DNA from: Mastigamoeba balamuthi
Lineage: Eukaryota > Evosea > Mastigamoebida > Mastigamoebidae
Length of the DNA stretch: 64,000 bases
Assembly (NCBI GenBank): GCA_902651635.1
Contig: CACRSC010000027.1
Coordinates: forward strand, 53,748-117,747
Reading direction: 5' to 3'
The translations under genes were made by a program, and so were the position numbers. The notes under the pieces were generated by a model. That model was not told the DNA's origin and ran no database searches. It saw only the letters and a list, made by a program, of their open reading frames with translations. Numbering within the stretch: position 1 is the stretch's first letter; each line of letters opens with the position of its first letter. Of this stretch, positions 43,701 to 52,789 are shown piece by piece.

Positions 43701-46700
43701 CCAGGGCGTCCTCCCAGTGCTCCCCGGCGTCCAGGTCTCTCCGGAGCCTCTCCGGGACAGCCGCCCTGACCTCCTCGGTCGTCATGACCAGAACGTCCCT
43801 GGCCCGCCCGAGGGCCTCGATGGCCCTGCTGAGCTCGTTGTCCACCGAGGCCACTCGCTGCTCGTCCAGCGCCAGCACCTCCCTGGCTGCGCTGGCGATG
43901 GCCGCGTGGAGTCTGTCGGCGTTCCAGCCCGTCTTGCCGCAGACCCCCACAGCGCGCGAGCCTCGGGTGCCCATCTCCCGGACGAACCCCCACTGGGCTG
44001 TCTCTGCCTCCGCCTCTGCCTCGGCGATCTCCGCGGCCTCTCGCAGCTGGGTCGCTGGCTTGCCCAGCTGCTCCGCGAGCTTGTCTATCTTGTTCACCGC
44101 CACGATGACCCTGCACTGGCTCCGGGGCCCCTGGGCGTGCTTCCACAGCATCTCCAGCCACTGGGACAGCTGCTCTCGGGGGGAGGGGTCCTCGCGCGAC
44201 CCGTCCACAACGAGCACGTACACGGCCCCTCGTGCAGACCTGCGCACAATTGGCGTGAATTCCAGAAAGGGGCTTTTGGACAGGCCAATGGCGGCTTCTC
44301 ACAGGAACATCTCGTGCACGGGGAGGTACCTGGCGTGAGGGTGAGAAGCAGCAATAAGAGAAGGGCGTACTCGAGTTGCCCGGCAAAGTCGTAGGCGACC
44401 ACGGAAACCCCTCTGATCAGGTCCAGCTGCAGCGTGTCGATGCCTATGGTCGACGGCATCTCAGCTTGCTGTCCTCCCGCTCCCCTGCGGCTCTTCTTCG
44501 AGGTGCAGATGTGGCCGAGCAGGCTCGTCTTTCCAGCAGCTTGGTTCCCGAGGACGAGGACCTTGATGACTCTGCTCTTCTTCAGTGCCGGCGGGGCTGC
44601 GATGATCTCCCTCAGCCAGACTCCTGCCACTCGGTTGACCACCAGGGGCTCTTGGTGCTGCCTCTTGGTCTCTGCGACCAGCTCGAGGCAGCTCCAGAGA
44701 AGCTTGCAGAACAGGTTGGGAAGGTCCTTCGCCAGGCTGCAGCACCCAATCGCGTGGACTCCGAGTGCTCTCGCTTTCTTCTTGACGTCCGCAAGGCGGA
44801 CGTTGGTCTTCCTCTCTTCCCGTATCCAGTTTTGAATTGTGTCCTCGGACTCCTCGACTCCCACCAGGATCACCGTAAGACCTGGCTGGCGAGCTCTGAT
44901 CTGCTCCACATTGTCCCACAGATGGTTCATCTGCTCGGTTGAGTCCGTCCGAAAGAGCAGGAGACCGAACTCGCACTAGGATGGAAGTCAGTGAAAAACT
45001 GAAATTGGAGTATCGTACATTCTGCTCCGGGGCATGGCCTGGGTGAATGAATCTCAGGTGGGCGTGCTCCTCATGAGACAGGTCCGCCTGCTGATGTGCC
45101 CCAACTGAGGAGGCCTGAAGAAGCGCGTTTACGAATTGGAGAACGGCACTCCCACGAACACCAGATCCAAGGACTCCGTTCCCTGTCAGCACGATTTGCT
45201 TTTCCCTTCCAGGAACAGTCTTTACACTGCACTTCCAACCCTTGCGCAGAATCGTGAACGACGGAAGTGCCCCAAGGATCATGCGGTAGTGTCGATATTC
45301 CACCTTCTGTCCATAAACATCAGTGTAATCAGTGTGAACTTCAACGTGCGTCAAGAATCCCGCTGTCTGACAGAGCCTTGCATATCAGGTTAGTGTTCCA
45401 CAGCCTATGGCCAACAGCTGCTGGTGTCGGCATTCTCTTACTTGATGACCACATTTCTCTGAGAAGGTCGACCAGTTTTTCAATTTCACCTCTCGCAGCA
45501 AAGAGTCGAAGGTATTCCTGGTGGCAGGGAATCAGTTGGTCTTCTTGGAAAGAGATTTCACAACCTCTGGGATGGAATACTCGGTTCCATTTTCCGTGCT
45601 GGAGCAAATACCCTTCGCATACGACAAAACTAATAGTGTTCTGAGTTTCCGAGCATCCTATCGCGTTGTATACCACTGTTGAGCAGTTTTTTGTTCTCTC
45701 CTGTCCTGAATGCCATCACGGAAGACTCGTTGATCAGGTGTAAGTTGCCTGTACTCGTATCAGCTGTGATAAAAATGGGATTATGACCCTCAACACTGAG
45801 CCTTGTTAGTGCTGCGTTGGCTTGTAAAGCATCCAGCAGCCTGCCTGCCTCGGATGCCTTGATTACGTTTCCTGGTTTCATCTGCTTAGCAGAAATTCGA
45901 AAAAGATTAAGAGAATACCCGAGAGATTGAGATCCGTGAGGGAAAGATTCTCCTGCAGCGCCTCTGCTATTCTTCCGACTCCGTCTCCCCACCCGATGTT
46001 GTTCACTGTCAGAACTCTTCAGGAATAGCAATGCAACAGGACTGGCTGTACCCTGCAGGTCGACACGGGTGAGTGAGGCATTGTACATCAATGTTCTTCC
46101 AATTGAGGCTGTTCCGTCCGTGCCGATGTTGTTCCCTGGAGTCTGGCCTTAACTTTTCTCGGGGTAAAGGAATATAGTACACCCAAGGTTCAATGTGGTG
46201 AGGGTGTTGTTCGACACGAGGGCCTCTGCCAGCCCTGCGGTCCCCCTACCGCCGATCCCGTTTCCGCAGAGATCAAGGATCATCAGTGCGCTATTGACGT
46301 GCAGAGACTGCGCCAGGCTCTCCGCCCCCGTGTCCGAGATCCCGTTGTCTGCCCACCAGTCAGTGGGATCATCATCATAAGTGGCGTACAGCTCATGTTG
46401 AGGCTGGTGAGGACCCCACACCTTTCTAGCGCCGAGGCAATCAGCCTAGTGCCCTCCCCTCCGAGAGCATTCCCTGACCCAGGTGGCATAGATGAGATAA
46501 TGTCGTCTAATAGGCTGCTCTTCTTTACATTCGAGATTGAGTGTCTGCAATCCACTCGCCTCCATCGCCCTCCCGATTGCCGCAGCAGCTCCAGGTCCAA
46601 GACCATTCCCTTTGCTCACGCGCTTCAGTGCCAACTGTGGCAGAGCTGTGTGATGCATACTGGCAAGGTTGAGGTATCTGAGCGACGAGTTGCGGCTGCA

Positions 46701-47110
46701 GGCATCTGCAATGGCCACAGCCCCCACGTCCCCGATGTTGTTCCCTGGTCGTGACTTGAGACCATCGCCAGTGCTGCGGAGAGTACAGGAGAGATCGAGG
46801 TGTGTCAGCGACGTCGTTGTCTGGAGGGCCTGCGCGATTGCGGCTGCTCCGCTGGCCCCAACGTCGCACCCTACGTTTGTTTATGCGTCTGTCAGCTTGA
46901 GTTGCTGCGATGGAATGGCCCCAATCGCAGCGTACACCCCAGCATCAAGCTCTTCAGTTCCGAGGCCGAGAGCTCTTCGGCAACGTGCTGTGCTCCCTCT
47001 GGTCCGATGGGGATGCCTGCGGTAGTTTGTCATCAACTGAGCTCCACAGCACAATGCTGCTGTCTGTCCGAGACTTACGGGAGCAGTCCTTCACCGCCTG
47101 GTCGCTCGAC
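40702..47110 (-). CDS. Roco protein: LRR - pseudo-GTPase - Roc - COR - zinc/PARP-like - receiver-like
   Basis: LRR exons run from about 47020 to 45650 (GPEGAQHVAEELSASELKSL, GASGAAAIAQALQ type). A GTPase-like segment without a proper P-loop follows (about 45350-44640). Roc is canonical: LVLGNQAAGKTSLLG, STIGIDTL, YDFAGQLEY, VNKIDKL. The 27-nt exon 44303-44329 supplies LPVHEMFL. COR follows (GQVVLVW, LVCLAPGVLSKALSLFV). The C-terminal exon (about 42970-41430) has CPTC...CACGH and then a PARP fold: LILGWRGEL, GRGVYFTQCPSHGASFA, LVASWLLLGRAFPV, and after an intron DQIVIFKQSQILPRYIFHY. The H-Y-E triad appears as R-Y-Q. A GTACAA-CGGCAG intron joins a receiver-like domain (VLWVSDC ... LRVVTNGYR ... 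PVLVYTG) ending at 40702. No kinase is present. The 5' end is not resolved. Confidence 0.7.
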
Positions 47111-47380
47111 GTCCACCTCTCCTGCCCCCAGGGTCCTTTTGGGTGAGGGCAAATCGGCCGGGTGGTCAGGGCGGGGTCTCTGGTACGGGAGGAGCTCTGC
47201 GCTGCTGCAGGCTCTGGGCTGCTGCTGCTCCCCTGTGCGGATTGGCGCATCCCGCCTGCGCCGCAGTCTCCGCCGTCGCTCCAGGCGCTGTCTGGTGCGC
47301 CTGGCTGTCTCTCATCTCGGTGTGCCTGCGCGTACGGACGCCGATGATCGTCTGTCCGGCCCAATTATAGTTCAGCTGAC

Positions 47381-47930
47381 GTGGTGGCCTTTTGGACAGA
47401 AGGCGATTGGCGAAGAGGTGTTCTATTACCAGAGCCACCGCATGGCCAAGTGGGGAGCGGTGGTCGTCTCTGCCACCACTGGCGAGCCGATCGCCGAGGA
47501 CCAGCTAGCGGGGTGCGTCCTGGGCAACGCGCGCCACGTGAACCTCTACGGGATGCAGGGCAGCGCAGAGGCCCGCGCACGCGACTTCCCCCGCGTCGAC
47601 ATCAAGCTCAGCCCGCTCCAGAGCGCCGAGGGGCCGAGCCACGCCGTCAGGGAGGTGGCCTCGCTCAATCTCATGGTGCTGGTCAACACGAGGATCGTCG
47701 TCAGGGCCACAGCCGAGTCCGTGGCGACAGCAGAGGGCCTCAGGATCCTCAAGAACGTCGGTGTCGAGCTCAGCACAGAGGCGGGGATGAACGTGCAGGT
47801 GCGAGTGACGCTCGAGGCCACGGGGTTCGAGGACAGGCGGGCATGCGCGTACTTCACGATTGTGGCCACCAAACACGGAAAAATCTGGGGAGCGGACCAG
47901 AAGACAGCCGTTCTGAGACTCCAGGCCTAA
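47381..47930 (+). CDS. Hypothetical protein (3' exon resolved only)
   Basis: The frame from about 47340 reads IIVQLTWWPFGQKAIGEEVF ... HRMAKWGAVVVSATTGEPIAED ... TRIVVRATAESVATAEG ... ACAYFTIVATKHGKIWGAD and stops at 47930. Alternating beta-like and helical stretches suggest a compact alpha/beta domain of about 180 residues; a hotdog-like fold is one thought, but no motif confirms it. The start is unclear: an internal ATG (HRMAKW) or an upstream exon could supply it. It is divergent from the Roco gene and probably shares its promoter region. Confidence 0.45.
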
Positions 47931-48039
47931 GTTCCGTTCTCCCAGCAAGCATTGAAAGACGGATCCCTGGCGACTCCCTATTATGAGAGAATGGCTGTGA
48001 GTGCGTAGTGTGGGTGTCCCTTTGCTGTTATGCTCAGCG

Positions 48040-49462
48040 TCACAGGAGGAGTTCCATCAGAACAGCGCCAGCAATCTGTGCAGCAAACAGAGGGACGAAC
48101 ACCTCCTTCCACGAGTAGTCCTGGCCAGGACGTCAGAGCAGAGGAACAACGGAGGGAGGGGGGGGGGGCGGGGCGAGTACCTTGTGTCCCTCGAGCTTCT
48201 CGCCGAGCAGCAGCTGAAACGTGAGAGGCACAGCCACTATGAGCAGTGTGATGGCCATGACGAAGCAGGTCGCCCCGACAACGAAGCCCCTGCCGCTGCC
48301 CAGCACGAAGTGGGGCCCGCCAGACCCCATCCGCATCTGCATCCGCGACTCCGAGGCGTTCCACACGAGGGAGAGCGCGGCCATCAGCGCGTCCCAGGCG
48401 TAGATCGGCGCCATCACCGCGTGCCACGAGCAGCGGATGGACCCCCAGAGCCTCAGCATCGCCAGAACGACCTGGGCGATGACCAGCATGCCGGAGAGGG
48501 GGGCGAACAGGCAGAGAATGTAGTCTATCAGGCGGTTCTCGGCCCTCCGCTTGCGGTCGCCGCAGAGCCTAGGCCTCATCGAGAGGGGGTAGCCGAAGAG
48601 CAGCACCGGGGGCGCCAGCAGCGGGACCAGCACGTACGACCAGTGCAGCCACCCGCTGATGAGGTTCGAGACCAGCAGGCCCGCAAAGAGCCCCGCTGGC
48701 AATTGACATCGCGGTGATTGTGAGGGCGGTGCGCGTGGGGTGCTCTGTCCCTACCGGGGATGACTGCGAAGACGAGAGAGGCCGAGGGGACGAGCCATCC
48801 CCGAGTCAGCGCCCCCAGGATGTAGCCGATTCCCCGCGGGGCCAGGCCTCTCCTGCGCACCATCTTGTCGACGACCTGCGCTCTGACGTCCTCTGCCACC
48901 AGGGCCTTGACGTAGAGGCTGAGGAAGACGACCCACCCGCTCTGGATCTCGCAGCTGTGAGCCGAGGTTGCGGAGCGGCCCGAGGCCTCACGTAGCCCGC
49001 GACGACGTAGAGCGGGATGCAGACCGTCGCCCAGGCCCACTCGACGTTGCCGTCGAGCCTCGCGGCGACGAACATCGTCCAGATGAACAGGGCAGCCGAG
49101 GCCAGGAGCTCGCAGGCCCTGTTGAGCCCGACAGCCTCGAGGGCCCTCTCGACCTCGGAGCTCCGCGCGTCGAGCTCCCTGGCCCTGCGCGTCCTGCGCC
49201 CGTACTCCTCCTCGATGCGCCTCCACGATGCCGCGAGGCTGGCGTAGTCCGACCGAGCGCCCGACCCCGAGCGGACCGCCCAGCTGGAGAGCCGGTGGCT
49301 GGCCAGGTGGGCGACCCAGAGCTCGTCCGCCGAGCTGATGCTGGCGAGCCTCCTGCACGTGCAGCCAACGCGCGCCAGCGACGGCGCGTCGAGGCGCGAC
49401 AGGACCCTCCTCACGAGAGCGTCTGGCAGAACGTCGAACACGCCCGAGGTCCGAATGGCCAT
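48040..49462 (-). CDS. F-box protein with a TMEM185-like polytopic membrane domain
   Basis: Starts MAIRTSGVFDVLPDALVRRV; the F-box follows (LSRLDAPSLARVGCTCRRLASISSADELWVAHLA). After a charged helical linker (RRIEEEYGRRTRRARELDARSSEVERALE) come about seven or eight hydrophobic segments over four exons: LLASAALFIWTMFVAA, ICIPLYVVAGYV-like, WVVFLSLYVKALVAE, WSYVLVPLLAPPVLLFGYPL, ILCLFAPLSGMLVIAQVVL, CFVMAITLLIVAVPLTFQLL and DYSWKEVFVPLFAAQIAG. The WxxVFVPLF pattern recalls the TMEM185 / Fragile-X-F transmembrane family. F-box proteins recruit substrates to SCF ubiquitin ligases, so this one may tether a ligase to a membrane. The stop is at 48040. The family match of the membrane part is from memory of the motif. 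Confidence 0.65.
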
Positions 49463-49566
49463 TTCCCTCCGAGTCTATTTTTGTGAGCTCCTGCGGCCAA
49501 ACTTGGCCGGTCGTGGATCCGAACGAACACCCCGGGCACAGTTGGCACGGCGCCGAGCATACAGCG

Positions 49567-49917
49567 ATGGCGGCACGCGCGTACAGCAACCCGTGGGGCA
49601 CGGGGCAGGGGCTCAAGGCCTCGACGGTGGCCGCCGTTGGGCTGCGGTACATCCAGTCGGTCCCGGGGCGCCTCAGCGGCAGCTTCACGGCCGCAGCCCT
49701 CGCCGACGCCGCCGCCTCGGTGAGCGTCGAGCGCACGGACCTCGCCTCGCTGGCGTCGGGTCCGCCTGCCGGGTGCCCCGCCCACGCGTGCTGGGTGGGC
49801 CACGCGACGGTGCTGGTGCAGTTCGGGGTCCTCGTGGACCCCGTCTGGGGCGACTTCGTGGCCCTCGGCGTCGCCAGGCAGCGCAGGCTGACAACGCGCC
49901 AGCTCGTGCTGGCATGA
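49567..49917 (+). pseudogene. N-terminal fragment of a NAPE-PLD/UlaG-like metallo-beta-lactamase-fold protein
   Basis: Reads MAARAYSNPWGTG ... CPAHACWVGHATVLVQFGVLVDPVWGDFVALG. The WVGHATVLVQ...LVDPVWGDF motif is the opening of NAPE-PLD-like hydrolases. The frame then stops within about 20 residues, and the metal-binding HxHxDH motif expected shortly after is not found in the following kilobase. It is therefore a truncated remnant, or a first exon whose partners I cannot see. It is divergent from the F-box gene, with only about 100 bp between starts. Confidence 0.5.
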
Positions 49918-50770
49918 CTTCATTGGCTGACGGGGACAGTGGTTTGTACCATCTCGCAGTCCCCAGCATCCGCTGCACGTCGGAGCAGACACGCACAGTA
50001 CCACCCGCGATGATCTGGAGGTCTCCCCAGGGGCCCCCTGCCCTCGGCTTTGGCTGCCCTCCACACCACCGCCTCCCGGGTGAGCAAGGTGACACAGCAG
50101 GGCGGCAGAGGCAGAGGAGAGCCAGTGGGGGGAGCAGGGCACGGACGGTTTTTTTTCTGCGGCCAGTCTTCTCGATGGCCCCACGAGGCGGTGGGGCCAC
50201 GAAGCCCCTCGCGGGCCCCCACGCTGCGCACAGCCCCAACGTGCACCTCGGCCAGCTCCTCCACGGTCTCCTACCCAGCAGAGCTCCTCGTATGCTCCCT
50301 GGCCCCGCTGCATTTGAGCGATAGCGAGTGGAGGAGGAAACGAGCGCTTGTTCAATTGATCGCTGGTTCACTCGCGCGTGCCCTTGACACAGTCGATCGC
50401 CAGGCGCACAGAGGCAGCAGTGTGTTGGTCCTCGCGCAGGCAGCGCCGAGCACGCAGCCTCGAAGAGGGCATCAGCCACAATGCGGGTGCGCTGCGCTGC
50501 TGGTCGCTGGCACTGACGCCTGCCAGGCGTCCCTCCCTGAGTGAGTGCCGTCGAGTGTCGCAAGGACCTTGTCAGCACTGAGCAGCGACGAGCAGGGCCC
50601 TGCTGGCTGCTGGCGACAAGCAGCGCCTTGTGAGGGAGACGCACGTGACGAGAGGACGGGAGAGGGCGGGGGGAAATCGTGGGGCTGAGAAACTCTGGAG
50701 AAATGAGAAACTCTGGAGAAATATCTCAGTCTGGGTACAGTGAGGTGCCTGAGAAGTACCCACGAAATTA
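49918..50770. other. Intergenic, no supported gene
   Basis: Open frames on both strands are compositional. A TCAATTGAT motif occurs near 50355. A direct repeat GAGAAACTCTGGAGAAAT appears twice from 50688. Confidence 0.35.
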
Positions 50771-50773
50771 ATA

Positions 50774-50908
50774 TCTGTGCCTGAGAAGAGCCCAGGAACG
50801 CGGGAAATGTGCGCGGAAGGACTCAGGAACGTGGAAATTGTGCCTAGAAGGACGCAGGAACGCGGGGATTGTGCCTGAGAAGTACGCGGGAAAGGAATAT
50901 CTGCCCTG
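50774..50908. repeat. Diverged tandem repeat, ~34-bp unit
   Basis: Four units begin TGTGCCTGAGAAG, TGTGCGCGGAAGG, TGTGCCTAGAAGG and TGTGCCTGAGAAG, each continuing with an (A/C)CAGGAACGCGG-like stretch. Noncoding. Confidence 0.65.
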
Positions 50909-51309
50909 ACAAGCGCCCCTCTCACACAGCCGCCGCCGCCGCCTCGTGCCTACTCGCGACTCCAGCGCCCACGGCGCCCGCCGCAGCTCCCGCGCCACGT
51001 CAGCGCAGCCGCAGCGCCATGCAGCCCTAGTCGCGCGCCTCGGAGGCTCCCCCACGCTCGCAGACAGCTGTGGCGCTCGCCCCCGCTGGCACGCCGCGGG
51101 CGAGTGGCCTGTTCACTGCTGTGGTGAGTGGCGAGCGCAGGGCCGTGTTGTTCATGGCCAGCATTCGAGGGCGACAGACGCCCAGGCCACGATTGAGGAG
51201 CTGCGGAGCCCTCGAGGGGCAGTACGCGCGGCTTGCGCAGATCATGGCGCGCAAGGAGGTGCTTGCCTCTAGTCATGGCTCGCATGTGCCGCTCGAGGGC
51301 GAGGGCGAC

Positions 51310-52460
51310 GATCTACGAGTGCATACCGAAGCTGAGCACGTGGGCCGCCGCCGGCTGCTGCGGCTGCTCCCCCTGGAAGAACGTCTCAAAGTCCCCCAGC
51401 AGGTTCAGGCAGATGCTGCGGTTGCAGGCCTAGGTCAGTTGAACAGGCTCTGTCCTCCTTGCAATTCGGTTGGGCAAGGGCATTGGTTGGCTCAGGTTCA
51501 ATTGATATCCAGGTGTGGGGGTAGTCCGAGGGGAACGTGAGCTCAAAGTGGAAGACGCCGCCCCTGTAGGGCGTCTCGTCGGTGCCGCAGAGGTTGGCGT
51601 GCCAGACGAAGAGGATCTCCTCGAGCGGCTGCGCGCTGACGTAGGGCAGCGGGTCCTTGGCGGTCTCGGCCAGGTCCGAGAGCAACCGACGCTTGGAGAT
51701 CGTGTCGCGCGGGCTCGCCACGACCGCGGGCAGCGCGGCGGCCCGACGTCGTGATGGACGAGCGCCCGGCGTCGATGTAGATGCTCGGGCGCGCGTTGCG
51801 TATGTCCTCGAGCGCAGACGACGACGTCTTGCTGTACGACACGGTCAAGCTCTGCAGCAGGCAGGCGCCCCCTTGAGCAACGCGGGGAGGCAGAGGGGGA
51901 CCCACAGCCACAGGAGGGGGGCACACGCACTTTGAGGCAGGGGAGGCCGAGGCTGATCTGGTTGAGGGCGACGTCGGTGAGGCGCGAGCTGTGGCCGAGG
52001 TCGAAGACCTCGAGCGCGGGCAGTGCCGCCAGGTGCCCCACAGACTCGTCGCAGAGCTGCGGGCAGCCGGCCAGCCGCAGCTCGCGCAGCCGCTGGCAGC
52101 CTGTGGCGATGCCCTCGCCGACGTTCGTGAGCAGCTGGCACTCGCACATGTCAAATAAAAACGAAATACAAAATGAAACTCATAATTCAATCGAAAGCAC
52201 ACACATGATTCAATCAGTCGGCCGTATTCGAGCGGATTGAGCGAGGAGGAAGGGCACGCACAGAAGGCCATCCAGTGTGACGGTGTCGCAGTCGCTGACG
52301 TCGAGGATCTCGAGCCTGCGCGAGGACTCGCCCAGCGCCCGCAGACACGTGTCGGTGACGTTGGTCGACTGAGCGACGAGCGAGACGAGCGCCGTGAGGC
52401 CCGCCAGCGCAGCGCGAGTGGTGGGCCGAGGCCGCGGTCGCCCCCGGGGTCTCCGCTACG
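51310..52460 (-). CDS. LRR (AMN1/F-box-type) protein joined to a ubiquitin-conjugating E2-like domain
   Basis: LRR exons read STNVTDTCLRALGESSRRLE, LRELRLAGCPQLCDESVGHL, FDLGHSSRLTDVALNQI and end SSALEDIRNARPSIYIDAG, the cysteine-containing LRR type of AMN1 and FBXL proteins. A 34-nt GT-AG intron would join this in frame to a UBC-like region: DPLPYVSAQPLEEILFVWH, GTDETPYRGGVFHFELTFPSDYP. A later exon gives SICLNLLGDFETF, which fits the catalytic-cysteine segment (ICLNLL). The HPN stretch between is not found, so the E2 fold is incomplete as read. Substrate recognition plus E2 in one chain would be unusual. Two neighbouring genes remain possible. The N-terminus upstream of 52430 is unresolved. 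Confidence 0.5.
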
Positions 52461-52645
52461 CTGCCCTCCGAGAGCTGAGCCCTCTGGCGTTTGCGGGCCT
52501 GTTCCCCCAGCCCCGGGACACTGGCACTTGCCGGCTGTGTCTCTGGGTGGTCGGTGCCAGAGAGGAGAGAGGGGGTGGTGTGCCACAGTGGTTGGCCTCT
52601 AGGGTCGCGAGACAACAGAAGACTCCCACAGGGGCGACTAACTCT

Positions 52646-52676
52646 GTTCTTGTTCTTGTTCTTGTTCTTGTTCTCG
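52646..52676. repeat. CTTGTT hexamer microsatellite
   Basis: About five copies of TTCTTG/CTTGTT in tandem, upstream of the Nup93 gene. Confidence 0.85.
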
Positions 52677-52789
52677 GAAGATTCTCACGCGTCATCCAAG
52701 GGAAAATCTTGACGTCAGATTCTCCCACCTAGATACCGGGATCTTCCCTTCACTTTCAAGAGAACTTCAAGAGAGCAGAGGAGGCCGCG

